The notes under the pieces are model-generated. The model did no database searches. It was not told where the DNA came from and saw only the letters and a program-made list of their open reading frames with translations. From Saprospiraceae bacterium (GTDB lineage Bacteria > Bacteroidota > Bacteroidia > Chitinophagales > Saprospiraceae), in contig JADKFX010000001.1 in NCBI GenBank assembly GCA_016717265.1, positions 3,236,501 to 3,300,500 of the forward strand: DNA of 64,000 nucleotides, read 5' to 3'. Positions 8,859-17,298 of this stretch are shown piece after piece. A program made the translations under genes and the position numbers. The number at the start of each line of letters is the position of its first letter. The stretch's first letter is position 1.

Positions 8859-9405
8859 AACTCTGTTTTGTCGAACTATTCTTAAAGGTAATTTTATCTC
8901 CCTTATAAATATTACTTGCTAAATACGACCCATTAGGTTCGGGATAATCTACTATTATATCGTTGATTATTACTATATCAAAATTAAATCCTATTTTTTC
9001 AGGGTAATATACCGTTGGTTTTATTTTATCCCTCCTTATTTTCGCCATATTCGATATTGGTTCTTTCTTAATTACCTTTTTGGATTCATTTTTATGAATA
9101 AATTCATCTTTATGAACATTCGTATCAATAGGATAGATTTCAACTTTTATATTAACTTTGTCCCTAATATCTTCTACATCATTATAAGCAAATGTTTTTA
9201 GTTTTAGGCTTACGTTTTTTATTATTTTTTCACAAAAATAATAAATTGGTTTACCCACTTTACTAACGGTAGAATATTCCTTTTCAATTAATATTAAAAA
9301 AGTTACTATCGCTATAATAACTAACAAACTCTGTATTGCTAGATATGCTTTTGGATATTCGTTTTTGAGTACCCTAATATACTTATCATATTCTGTTTCA
9401 TTCAT
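8842..9405 (-). CDS. Single-pass membrane protein of unknown function
   Basis: 187 residues. A short cytoplasmic N-terminus is followed by one membrane helix (about 20-40, AIQSLLVIIAIVTFLILI) and then a Lys-rich, probably periplasmic region with no recognised domain; the last 60 residues look beta-rich (FDIVIINDIIVDY ... YKGDKITFKNSS). It overlaps the following secreted-protein gene and probably works with it. The 131 bases between it and the nuclease gene contain no visible gene. No homologue is recognised. Confidence 0.7.
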   Translation of the reverse strand: MNETEYDKYIRVLKNEYPKAYLAIQSLLVIIAIVTFLILIEKEYSTVSKVGKPIYYFCEKIIKNVSLKLKTFAYNDVEDIRDKVNIKVEIYPIDTNVHKDEFIHKNESKKVIKKEPISNMAKIRRDKIKPTVYYPEKIGFNFDIVIINDIIVDYPEPNGSYLASNIYKGDKITFKNSSTKQSYEIRF

Positions 9406-9536
9406 CTATTTACATTATTAATTTATATTATTCAATCATCATATATTATAGCACAATCATTCTAACCAGCAACCATTTCAAATTATCTTTTTAAATTAGG
9501 AGCACCAAGTTTCTTGCCTATCTCAACCTAAAAATC

Positions 9537-10133
9537 CTATTTATTACTAAATCGATATATAAAAATATCTCCTGTTTCACTTAAAAAACCATACTCTATA
9601 TAAACTGGAATCCATCCTAAATCATTATAAATTGGCCTTGAGAAAAGAAAAATACCCTGATTTCTGGTACAGAAATTTTCTATTGCTCGAAACAACTTGC
9701 CCTCAGATGAATGTCCTCTGTTAAAGGTACTTTTTTGAGGGAAAAGATTTTGATCCAGATTGCCACCCATAGAATGTGCAATAAAATGCCCTCTGTCGTA
9801 GCCAGGCTGGTTTGCAATAGTTTTCATTCTGTATATATCACGTTTAACTTCACTATTTTTTGTGAAACCAAAAGCAGCTACAACCCTGTCACTTTTTATT
9901 TTATTTGATTTTATAGATTCAGAATAATCTTGATATTCTTGGTGACAATCATACAAATAGTGGAAGCCACAACTATCTTTAAGGGTAACTAATTCGATTT
10001 TCGATTGCGTAATTAATTTATATTCAGAGCTCCACATTTTGCACAATTCTTCTATTAGGTATTCATTCACAATATGTGTAAACCCATTATGAGGCATATT
10101 CTGTAGAATCTGTAAGTATTGCTTAATCACCAT
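9537..10133 (-). CDS. DNA/RNA non-specific endonuclease (DRGH beta-beta-alpha-metal fold)
   Basis: 198 residues. The C-terminal half has the NUC-family signature YDRGHFIAHSMGG followed by NLFPQKSTFNRGHS, giving the catalytic His in DRGH and the metal-binding Asn downstream. It therefore should cleave double- or single-stranded nucleic acid with little sequence preference. No signal peptide is seen, so it would act in the cytoplasm or be delivered by another route. No immunity gene is obvious next to it. The position beside a membrane/secreted protein pair suggests a cassette, which is inference. Confidence 0.82.
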   Translation of the reverse strand: MVIKQYLQILQNMPHNGFTHIVNEYLIEELCKMWSSEYKLITQSKIELVTLKDSCGFHYLYDCHQEYQDYSESIKSNKIKSDRVVAAFGFTKNSEVKRDIYRMKTIANQPGYDRGHFIAHSMGGNLDQNLFPQKSTFNRGHSSEGKLFRAIENFCTRNQGIFLFSRPIYNDLGWIPVYIEYGFLSETGDIFIYRFSNK

Positions 10134-10257
10134 CAGTTATAAATAGTCTCAATAATTAGGTTTAAGTTCATTGATTGAATTTATTTTAAATGAATAATGA
10201 CTCTTACATCTTAAATAGAATAGAATCATTTAAAATTCAAAATTAATATAAGAAAAC

Positions 10258-10473
10258 TCACACCACCATCACCTTCTTACACTCCTCCCCAAACTGACTA
10301 ATAATCCTCACTGCAATCTTTTGCCCTTCCTTTTTGATTTCAATTGGATGAGAAATATGTCCACACAATCGATCAAAGGCTTCATCATCGATTTCGATTT
10401 TGAGAGTTTTTTCTTCTTTCTTTTTGATACTGTCTTTGTCTAAGTTGTCTAAGCCTTTCTTCAATAAATTCAC
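10258..10473 (-). CDS. Small charged protein, unknown
   Basis: 71 residues, rich in Lys and Glu, with a short helical N-terminus and a segment IEIDDEAFDRLCGHISHPIEI that could form a small beta-alpha fold. No family is recognised. It is divergent from the Vsr gene, sharing about 90 bases of upstream DNA, and may be the remnant of a regulatory or antitoxin gene. Support is limited to a clean open frame and plausible composition. Confidence 0.4.
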   Translation of the reverse strand: MNLLKKGLDNLDKDSIKKKEEKTLKIEIDDEAFDRLCGHISHPIEIKKEGQKIAVRIISQFGEECKKVMVV

Positions 10474-10564
10474 AAGCCAAATCTAATAATAATCAGACAT
10501 ATATTTATTAATGAAGTTGGAAATATTAAAAGTTTTAATGAAATTTGAGGTAATAACTTTCAAA

Positions 10565-10990
10565 ATGGCAGACGTTCATTCCAAATCGATACGCTCATAC
10601 AACATGAGCCAAATCCGGTCTAAGGATACCAAGCCAGAACTTATAATTAGGAGGTTTCTACACTCCCAGGGATATCGATTCCGGTTACATGATAAATCTT
10701 TGCCGGGAAAACCAGACCTTGTTCTGAAGAAGTTAAAGACTGCTATCTTTGTTCATGGCTGCTTTTGGCATGGACATAAAGATTGCAAATATTTTGTTGT
10801 CCCAAAGACACAGACGCAATGGTGGCTGGACAAGATAAATGCGAATAAAAAGAATGACAGAACCAAAAAACTTTCACTTGAAAAATCAGGATGGAATACC
10901 ATTACAATATGGGAGTGCGAAATTAAGCCGGCCAAACAAGAAAAAACACTAAATAAATTATTGAAAATATTAAGTACGTTATCAAAGTGA
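10565..10990 (+). CDS. vsr: Very short patch repair endonuclease
   Basis: 141 residues from the ATG at 10565 (MADVHSKSIRSYNMSQIRSKDT matches the family start; the open frame runs further upstream to 10511, but those 18 residues are atypical). Family landmarks are RSKDTKPELIIRRFLHSQGYRFRLH, LPGKPDLVL with the catalytic Asp, and IFVHGCFWHGHKDC with the His/Cys zinc ligands. Vsr nicks next to the T of T:G mismatches made when 5-methylcytosine deaminates, so it protects the genome from mutation by the cytosine methylase encoded two genes on. The stop overlaps the next start by four bases (GTGA). Confidence 0.93.
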   Translation: MADVHSKSIRSYNMSQIRSKDTKPELIIRRFLHSQGYRFRLHDKSLPGKPDLVLKKLKTAIFVHGCFWHGHKDCKYFVVPKTQTQWWLDKINANKKNDRTKKLSLEKSGWNTITIWECEIKPAKQEKTLNKLLKILSTLSK

Positions 10991-12306
10991 ATCTTACTAA
11001 TCTCATAAAACTATATTCAGATAAAGGATGCAACAAGGTTTATGTGAAAACGCTTGCAGCAAACGACAATTCAAAAAATCAGGTTTATCTCGGAGGTAAC
11101 TTTGAAGTACTCAATATTTTTCCAATAAGAAATATTACTCAGGAAGATGTCGGAGACTGGTCCAGAGAAAGATTTAAAACCGGGTTGGACTTCTTCTGGA
11201 TTGATGAAGACGGACAAACATATCCTGCTCCTTATTCACAATTAATCCTCTATCCAAAATATCCGGAAGTAAGATTTTCCGGGTTTCTCAAAGGCTGCAA
11301 AAATGCTCCTTCAGATTTAATGGCCAATAGAATTGTAAACCGGCTTCTGTTTTTCGGAGTTGATAATGATGGTAAAATTCTTGGATATGTCACATCTCCG
11401 GGCTCAGCATTAGCCAAAGAATTTAATTCCACCCCAAATCTTGAAATTGAGGGAGTGTTCAGGGTTTTTAATATTCAAAAAGGAAAATTACAAAGAGATT
11501 CCAAAGATCAGTTATTAGGAGAACTTAAAAGAATCCATAATAAAGGTTGGATAAAATCAAAACGACTGGGATCTGATAAAGGAATCCTACCTTGCGAATC
11601 TTCAAATTGCGGAGGATATACCTTAGAGGCAGAGCTTGGCATTACACCTAATGGATATTCCGAACCTGATTTCCTTGGCTGGGAAGTCAAACAATTTGGT
11701 GTGGCTAATTTTTCAAGTTTAAAAAATGCTGTCATAACATTAATGACACCTGAGCCAACAAGTGGTTTTTATGTTAGCCAGGGTGTTGAGGCTTTTATCA
11801 GAAAATTCGGATACATTGACAAAAGAGGCAGGGAAGATCGTATGAATTTTGGCGGAATCTATAAAGCTGGAAAATTTCATCCCGCAACAAAATTGACTTT
11901 AAATGTACGGGGATTCAATGCAGAAACCGGAATCATGACTGATCCAACCGGAAGCATTGCCTTAATTACAGAAAATGAAGTCGAAGCTGCCACATGGTCA
12001 TTCTCATCATTATTGAAACATTGGAACAAAAAACATGCAAAAGCTTCCTATGTTCCTTCAAGAACTCAAAAAGAACCGGCAAGAAGTTATTCTTACGGTG
12101 GCCAGATTATTTTGGGTACCGGAACTGATTTTACACTATTCTTGAAGCAAATGGCATTAGGAAATATTTATTATGATCCGGGAATCAAACTTGAAAATAT
12201 GTCCACAAAACCAAAAACCAAAAGGAGAAGTCAGTTCAGGATCAAATCCTTGTATCTTCCTGAACTTTATAGAATCAATGAAATTGTTGATTTAATAAAG
12301 GAATAA
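10987..12306 (+). CDS. Type II restriction endonuclease, MvaI/BcnI family
   Basis: 439 residues starting at GTG, overlapping the vsr stop by four bases. The C-terminal half holds the MvaI/BcnI-like nuclease core: GGYTLEAELGITPNGYSEPD followed by WEVKQF, which supplies the Glu, Asp and Glu-x-Lys of the PD-(D/E)xK site. The N-terminal 170 residues are probably for DNA recognition. Characterised relatives cut CCWGG or CCSGG; with a cytosine-5 methylase and Vsr in the same operon, a CC-N-GG-like target is likely but not provable here. Vsr, REase and methylase all read rightward and form one system. Confidence 0.88.
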   Translation: MNLTNLIKLYSDKGCNKVYVKTLAANDNSKNQVYLGGNFEVLNIFPIRNITQEDVGDWSRERFKTGLDFFWIDEDGQTYPAPYSQLILYPKYPEVRFSGFLKGCKNAPSDLMANRIVNRLLFFGVDNDGKILGYVTSPGSALAKEFNSTPNLEIEGVFRVFNIQKGKLQRDSKDQLLGELKRIHNKGWIKSKRLGSDKGILPCESSNCGGYTLEAELGITPNGYSEPDFLGWEVKQFGVANFSSLKNAVITLMTPEPTSGFYVSQGVEAFIRKFGYIDKRGREDRMNFGGIYKAGKFHPATKLTLNVRGFNAETGIMTDPTGSIALITENEVEAATWSFSSLLKHWNKKHAKASYVPSRTQKEPARSYSYGGQIILGTGTDFTLFLKQMALGNIYYDPGIKLENMSTKPKTKRRSQFRIKSLYLPELYRINEIVDLIKE

Positions 12307-12386
12307 GCTTGTACAATAAATTTATTATATTAAACATTGTTTTTATATAAAATCTGACGATATTCGTGCCGTTTTAACAGATTTTG

Positions 12387-13661
12387 ATGGCTAGGAGAAA
12401 GGAGAAACCCACTTATTCAGGAATTAAAAAACAGCTTCAAATCACCTCAGGAAAGGTATTTGATTTAGGATTAGATTCTTTTACTCATTATCTTCATAAC
12501 CAGACCCATGGAGGTTCTGATTGCTTTAAGGAAAAGGCAGAGAAATACCTATCCAAACGATTTGATATACTCTCACTCACAGAAGAACCTGACTTTCAGT
12601 ATTTAATACCATTTCATTGGGATGTGCCCTTTCCTCCTTTATCAAATCCTAAATTTTCATTTATAGATCTTTTTGCCGGAATTGGAGGGTTTCGTATCGC
12701 ATTTACAAAAGCAGGAGGCAAATGTGTTTTTACTTCCGAATGGGATACAAACTCACAAAAGACCTATGAGGCAAATTTCGGAGAAGTCCCTTTCGGAGAT
12801 ATAACACAGATCCTGGAAAAAGACATTCCTGATCACGACATACTACTTGGCGGATTTCCCTGTCAGCCATTTTCAATTGCAGGAGTATCAAAGAAAAACA
12901 GCCTTGGAAAAAAACATGGTTTTGCTGACGAAACTCAGGGCACTTTATTTTATGATATTGTTCGCATCCTTAAAGCAAGACGTCCAAAAGCATTCCTTCT
13001 TGAAAATGTGAAGAATCTGAAATCACATGACAAAGGGAGAACCTATAAAATCATAATTGAAGCTCTCAAAGAACTTAATTACATCGTCTTCGATCAGATA
13101 ATTGATGCTAAACACTATGTTCCACAGCACAGGGAACGGATTTTTATTGCAGGATTTAACAAAGACTTTTTTGATGATTCAATTATTTTCAAATTCCCTG
13201 AACCACCGGAACAAGCATTAAAAATTCGGGACATACTTGAAAAGAAACCAGATCCTAAATATACATTGACAGATAATCTATGGAAGTATTTACAGAATTA
13301 CGCCATAAAACATAAAGCTCAGGGAAATGGCTTTGGTTTCGGACTTGTAGATTTAGATGGTATTACCAGAACTCTAAGTGCCCGTTATTACAAAGACGGA
13401 TCAGAAATTTTAATTCCACAAGGGAAAGGAAAAAATCCCCGTAGACTTACTCCGGAAGAATGCAAAAATTTGATGGGTTATCCGGACAATTTTATTATTC
13501 GTAAAATAGGGGTTTCCGATACTCAGCTTTACAGACAATTTGGAAATTCGGTTGCTGTTCCTGTAGTTTCTGCGGTTGCAAAAAAGATGATTGCTTTTAT
13601 CAATCAAAATATGAATACAACCAAACAATCGAGTGTAAAATATTCTATTCCAACATTATGA
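12387..13661 (+). CDS. DNA (cytosine-5) methyltransferase, Dcm/EcoRII-type
   Basis: 424 residues from the ATG at 12387 (a TTG immediately before could also serve). All main C5-methylase motifs are present: motif I FIDLFAGIGG (about residue 92), motif IV GGFPCQPFS with the catalytic Cys, motif VI LLENVKNL, motif VIII QHRERIFIAG and motif X QFGNSVAVPV. An N-terminal extension of about 90 residues precedes motif I, as in Dcm and M.EcoRII. It protects host sites from the MvaI/BcnI-type nuclease encoded 80 bases upstream. The gap 12307-12386 could hold a separate promoter so that methylase is made first after transfer. Confidence 0.92.
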   Translation: MARRKEKPTYSGIKKQLQITSGKVFDLGLDSFTHYLHNQTHGGSDCFKEKAEKYLSKRFDILSLTEEPDFQYLIPFHWDVPFPPLSNPKFSFIDLFAGIGGFRIAFTKAGGKCVFTSEWDTNSQKTYEANFGEVPFGDITQILEKDIPDHDILLGGFPCQPFSIAGVSKKNSLGKKHGFADETQGTLFYDIVRILKARRPKAFLLENVKNLKSHDKGRTYKIIIEALKELNYIVFDQIIDAKHYVPQHRERIFIAGFNKDFFDDSIIFKFPEPPEQALKIRDILEKKPDPKYTLTDNLWKYLQNYAIKHKAQGNGFGFGLVDLDGITRTLSARYYKDGSEILIPQGKGKNPRRLTPEECKNLMGYPDNFIIRKIGVSDTQLYRQFGNSVAVPVVSAVAKKMIAFINQNMNTTKQSSVKYSIPTL

Positions 13662-13797
13662 ATGCTTTAAATTTCAACTCTATAATTCTAAAAAGCTCTC
13701 AAAGCCTATTCTTTTCTATATTTCTTACAAAATACAATCAGGATTGACTTTCCAAAAGCAATGGAATTAAATCAGATAGACTCATTAACCATTGTTG

Positions 13798-14049
13798 TTA
13801 ATTATGTGTATATGTTTCTTCTAATTGTCTCGGCAATACAAGTAGAAGACTGTTAGCTCTCATTTCGTTTGTCGGGTTCCCACTGATGGAAGGATGAAGT
13901 GTAAACAAGTGCTTATCACTTATCCTTCTTGCTTCCGTAAGTAATTGCCTCCATTTGTCATTACACGCTGATTTTACTCCCTGTATAGTTAGAATAATTA
14001 TAGAAAATACAGAATCATGAATGTATGCTAACTTCAATATCGCTTTCAA
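13798..14049 (-). pseudogene. C-terminal remnant of a type II restriction endonuclease (EcoRII-C-like)
   Basis: An 83-codon frame beginning with a TTG that overlaps the MazG-like stop. Its last 58 residues (GVKSACNDKWRQLLTEARR ... KHLFTLHPSIS ... LLLVLPRQLEETY) resemble the tail of EcoRII-C-type endonucleases, as I recall them: a K-D-R-W-R-Q-type motif, then K-H-L-x-T-L, then a V-P-R-S/Q motif. The rest of such an enzyme (several hundred residues) is missing, replaced upstream by the MazG-like gene. I therefore read it as a truncated leftover beside a methylase of the same specificity group, probably not functional. Confidence 0.6.
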
Positions 14050-14378
14050 AGATCATCATGCTTTTTATTTGAACCCTTATACTTTTCGACAGGGTAATTT
14101 AGTTCATTAATTTTTAATTTATCAAAAATAATTTCTTTGATATCAAATCCATAAGTGTCTGCTAGCAAAAATGCGTTGTAAAACACATCTGCAAGTTCAA
14201 TTTTTATTTTTTCAATATCTGCTTCCTCTACGCTTTTCCATAAAAACACTTCAAGCAATTCAGAAGATTCAACATTTAAACTTATAGCAAGATTCTTTGC
14301 ATCGTGAAATTGCTCCCAATCTCTTTCATCACGAAAGCTTTTAATTCTTGTAATGATTTCATTTATTTCCGATTTCAT
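14046..14378 (-). CDS. MazG-like nucleotide pyrophosphohydrolase
   Basis: 110 residues, standard length for this dCTPase/MazG-like group. Landmarks are RDERDWEQFHDAKNLAISLNVESSELLEVFLW (first metal-binding Glu pair), KIELADVFYNAFLLAD (Glu and Asp) and the C-terminal NELNYPVEKYKGS. The enzyme hydrolyses (d)NTPs to monophosphates. Its start overlaps the stop of the HNH endonuclease gene by four bases, so translation is coupled. Pairs of this kind are common in restriction clusters; a role in depleting or sanitising nucleotides during phage attack is inference. Confidence 0.88.
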   Translation of the reverse strand: MKSEINEIITRIKSFRDERDWEQFHDAKNLAISLNVESSELLEVFLWKSVEEADIEKIKIELADVFYNAFLLADTYGFDIKEIIFDKLKINELNYPVEKYKGSNKKHDDL

Positions 14379-15319
14379 CCTCTATAAATTTTATTATTAT
14401 GCCAATCAATATATTGTCCATTTGGCTTGTCTATCTCTCTGTTTGGAAGAAATAATAATTCTTTTCCATGATATTGGTAGTATTCTTTTCCATTTTGAAA
14501 TTCCTCCTTAATTCGCGAACTTATTTCAACTTTATGCTCATTTGTAATAGTCAAATATCCCCCATCAAAAAGTTTATGCATATCAGATCTTAACAAAATA
14601 CCATTTGAAATAAAATGTGGCCCAGACTCTGCGTATGGCTTTATATGAGCTGCTTCCAAAACAGGTAACGTTTTTTCTCCCGTTATTGAACACCTTCTTG
14701 AATACGCATCAGTAACCAGAACCCGGAAAGCACCTTGTCCAAGCCTCACTTTTGTTAAAACAGAATTTCCATAAGCAGGAGTTGACGATTCTTCCAGTAA
14801 AAATTGACTTTTACCCTCATCAACAGGGTTTATGTATAAATATTTTTCCAACAATTTTTCGACTCTTGCCCAAATGTTTTTTCCTACAATATCATTAGTG
14901 TCATATGATTTCCCTTGAACTATACTTTTTCCCCAATCAACTGGTGTTTCAATCCAATCTTCTTGCTTAAAAAATAAGGGATTTGTCAATACAATACATC
15001 CAATTATAGGATTAATATTTAATTTATCCTTCCTGTAATTTAAAATCATTCTCCTAAATTCATCATATGTATCACACCCATTCCTATTGTAGAAAGTATC
15101 CCAAGCCACAGACATTGGTAAAAAAGTATGGCTTGAAAAAAATCCAACACCGCCTATTGCATTGAGTGGACTTTTTAATTTGAATAAAAAAGGTGCTCCA
15201 GATTGCAATAATTTAAAACTAACGGTGCCACCTGGCTGCCAGAAATTAATATCCTCTGGATTGATCTTTGAAAGATATTTAAACCAATTATTATCGGTCA
15301 CTCCTAAATAGAACTTCAT
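14375..15319 (-). CDS. HNH endonuclease (putative restriction nuclease)
   Basis: 314 residues from the ATG at 15319 (MKFYLGVTDNNWFKYLS is the usual family start; the frame extends two codons further to 15325). The N-terminal domain has the pattern NINPxDINFWQPGG...PFLFKLKSP...GGVGFF seen in large HNH-type restriction proteins. The HNH motif near residues 215-255 reads CSITGEKTLPVLEAAHIKPY, then NGILLRSDMHKLFDGGYL, giving His, Asn and His. Four-base overlap with the MazG-like gene downstream indicates a two-gene operon. It may cleave modified or foreign DNA, which is inference. Confidence 0.85.
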   Translation of the reverse strand: MKFYLGVTDNNWFKYLSKINPEDINFWQPGGTVSFKLLQSGAPFLFKLKSPLNAIGGVGFFSSHTFLPMSVAWDTFYNRNGCDTYDEFRRMILNYRKDKLNINPIIGCIVLTNPLFFKQEDWIETPVDWGKSIVQGKSYDTNDIVGKNIWARVEKLLEKYLYINPVDEGKSQFLLEESSTPAYGNSVLTKVRLGQGAFRVLVTDAYSRRCSITGEKTLPVLEAAHIKPYAESGPHFISNGILLRSDMHKLFDGGYLTITNEHKVEISSRIKEEFQNGKEYYQYHGKELLFLPNREIDKPNGQYIDWHNNKIYRG

Positions 15320-15851
15320 AAACAAAGTTTAAAAAAGCTATGCAATTGGCTTTTCCTTTAAAAATCAAGTCACTGGTTATTCTTGTATTTTGATAACAAT
15401 CAGTTTCATTTAGTTTGATGTTACGAAATAAGTTTAAAATACGTTGACCAGGATTGGATTTATCGGTTACTTCATTCAGCCAAAAGGCTGTCTCTATTGC
15501 CTCTTGTTGTGCAAAGAATAGCTTCATTGTTGCATGTCTTTATGTATTCTTAAACCAAAAACTTAATAATTCCTTAGTAACTCTTGAGGTGTTTGGATAA
15601 GTATCCCTCCAAATCCCCACTTCTTTCCGGCAAAGGTTAATGATATGGGTATTATACTCCTCCGGATTATCATTCCAATCAAATACCTCCTTCTGCCCTT
15701 TTTGTCTTGTTGGGATTACTGCTGAATCGGCTTTAAATATCCTCCTGCCTTCCCTTATTAGACTATAATCCAAACTGCCTTCGCTGTCGGTATCATAATG
15801 GAGTTTGGGCTCCTCGTAAGGGCTGTTTAGGATAGGGTTGTCGGACGCCAT
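15291..15851 (-). pseudogene. Broken N-terminus of a type III-type restriction/helicase subunit
   Basis: Two frames separated by a single in-frame TAA at 15540-15542. The upstream part (103 residues) begins NPILNSPYEEP and ends GIWRDTYPNTSRVTKELLSFWF; five codons after the stop the same frame continues MKLFFAQQEAIETAFWLNEVTDKSNPGQRIL. Together these match the N-terminal 170 residues of large helicase/restriction proteins (DEAD/DEAH, type III Res-like), ending before the Walker A motif. The helicase and nuclease are absent; the frame runs out inside the start of the HNH gene. The nonsense codon is a substitution, not an indel, so this is genuine decay plus truncation. Confidence 0.75.
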
Positions 15852-15956
15852 TTTTAAGTCAGGTCAGTATAAGAGGGCTAAAATACAATAAAAACTTAAA
15901 AAAGCCCTCATTTTTGAAGCCAAGCCCATTTAGATCTCTTTGTCTGTTGGTACTTA

Positions 15957-16373
15957 CTAATTCCCAATATTCATCTTTCTCTCCATCATTAGTTTAAAAT
16001 AACCTCCAAAAAGTCCATTGCAAATATCTGTATCCTGAATTGCAAAGCCCATAATCTCGTCGACTTTTAAGTCAATATTATGTTTCTCGATTTCTAGTTA
16101 CAAATGACTATAAAAAGTATCGAAACAAAAACAAAATTGAACTTGATTAATTCCTATTTGAAAATGATCAAACAACCTTGAAGGATGAATAAATGTATTT
16201 GTCAAACCATCCTCAAATTTTGGTGTGTCAAAAATATTTTTAACCATCAAATATTTTTCCTTAAAATAAGAAAATGTAATTAATTCTAATGCAACGAACA
16301 TGCACAATAGATAAATGAAGTCATTTTTATCATTAATGATTACATCTTTGCTTGGAAATCCAATATAAACCAT
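15957..16373 (-). pseudogene. Hypothetical gene interrupted by an in-frame TAA
   Basis: A 91-codon frame (hydrophobic stretch FIYLLCMFVALELITFSYF, then TFIHPSRLFDHFQIGINQVQF) ends at TAA 16098-16100. The same frame then stays open for another 46 codons with coding-like composition (LEIEKHNIDLKVDEIMGFA ... GGYFKLMMERKMNIGN) to a TAG at 15957. I do not recognise the family. The simplest reading is one gene of about 138 codons with a recent nonsense mutation, the second such case within 600 bases. The 105 bases between this and the broken restriction gene hold nothing visible. Confidence 0.45.
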
Positions 16374-16500
16374 ACCCTCTCCTTGATTTATATATGGAGA
16401 TTGCTCATGATTAGTTAATAAAATCTTTAAATTATTATAGAACGTATTAATATTTAAATTTTTCTGTCCTTAATTTTACATTATCCTTTTGTAAGAGTAT

Positions 16501-17298
16501 CTATATCTTTTCTTTATTAAATTTAATACAAACTTCATTAAGATGTTCGATTTTCTTTATTAATTCAATTAAGTGAAATGGATAACTATGGTTTCCATTC
16601 GTAAACATCACTATGTCTGGCTCACTTATATGACTATTTATTTGAAAAACAATGTACTCAATTTTAATCATGTCATTAAAAAAATCATCATCAAGTATAT
16701 CTTGAATAATTCGTTTAGAATTTGAGTCAATGGAGCTTCCATATATTCGTTGAAAATCCATCAAAGCAATTCTATTATTATTAAATCTTTTCTGAAAATA
16801 CTTCCACCAAATCTCATTAGGGTAAGCATTCATTGATCTTGATGGAAATTTCTTCAATTTAATTTTATTTATCTCTGCAATAAATTCAGGGAAATAAAAT
16901 TTCCTAATATAAAATGAGTCACCAAAGCTGGAATTTGAAATTAATTTTACAGAATCTAAAAATTCCTTCTTCAAGTAAAATGAACAAGAAAAATATATTT
17001 GATCAATTGGATCTATTAGACTAAAAATAATATCACGCATTTTTGTATTCGCAAGTTTGTTCATCTCTACCCTTTCCTTCTCCTCATTCAATATTTCCTT
17101 AAACTGAGTAATTTCAATAAATATACTTAGCACCAATGCGACAAATCCAATAAACAAAGCTATACTTCCTCTCCTTGTTAATTTATTTTTACTGCCTTCC
17201 TTGATGTAAGTTTCATTGAACGAAGTAAAAATTAACAACAAGAATGTTAATATGACAAGTAAGATTTTAATTAATCCAATATATTCAATCATGCTCAT
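16501..17298 (-). CDS. Membrane protein of unknown function (two N-terminal helices)
   Basis: 265 residues with two membrane helices (about 8-26, GLIKILLVILTFLLLIFTS, and 46-64, SIALFIGFVALVLSIFI), a short charged coiled-coil-like linker (EILNEEKERVEMNKL), and a cytoplasmic or periplasmic domain of about 180 residues with no recognised motif. The start overlaps the stop of the rolling-circle Rep gene by four bases (ATGA), so it is translated with Rep. It may be cargo added behind the replication gene. Similar topology (two helices then soluble domain) is common in small phage-defence effectors, but nothing specific supports that here. Confidence 0.7.
   Translation of the reverse strand: MSMIEYIGLIKILLVILTFLLLIFTSFNETYIKEGSKNKLTRRGSIALFIGFVALVLSIFIEITQFKEILNEEKERVEMNKLANTKMRDIIFSLIDPIDQIYFSCSFYLKKEFLDSVKLISNSSFGDSFYIRKFYFPEFIAEINKIKLKKFPSRSMNAYPNEIWWKYFQKRFNNNRIALMDFQRIYGSSIDSNSKRIIQDILDDDFFNDMIKIEYIVFQINSHISEPDIVMFTNGNHSYPFHLIELIKKIEHLNEVCIKFNKEKI

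Noticed and set aside
6873..10133. Zorya defence system
   Set aside because: No MotA-like protein and only a weak OmpA-like resemblance; the nuclease is DRGH-type rather than the Zorya partner types.
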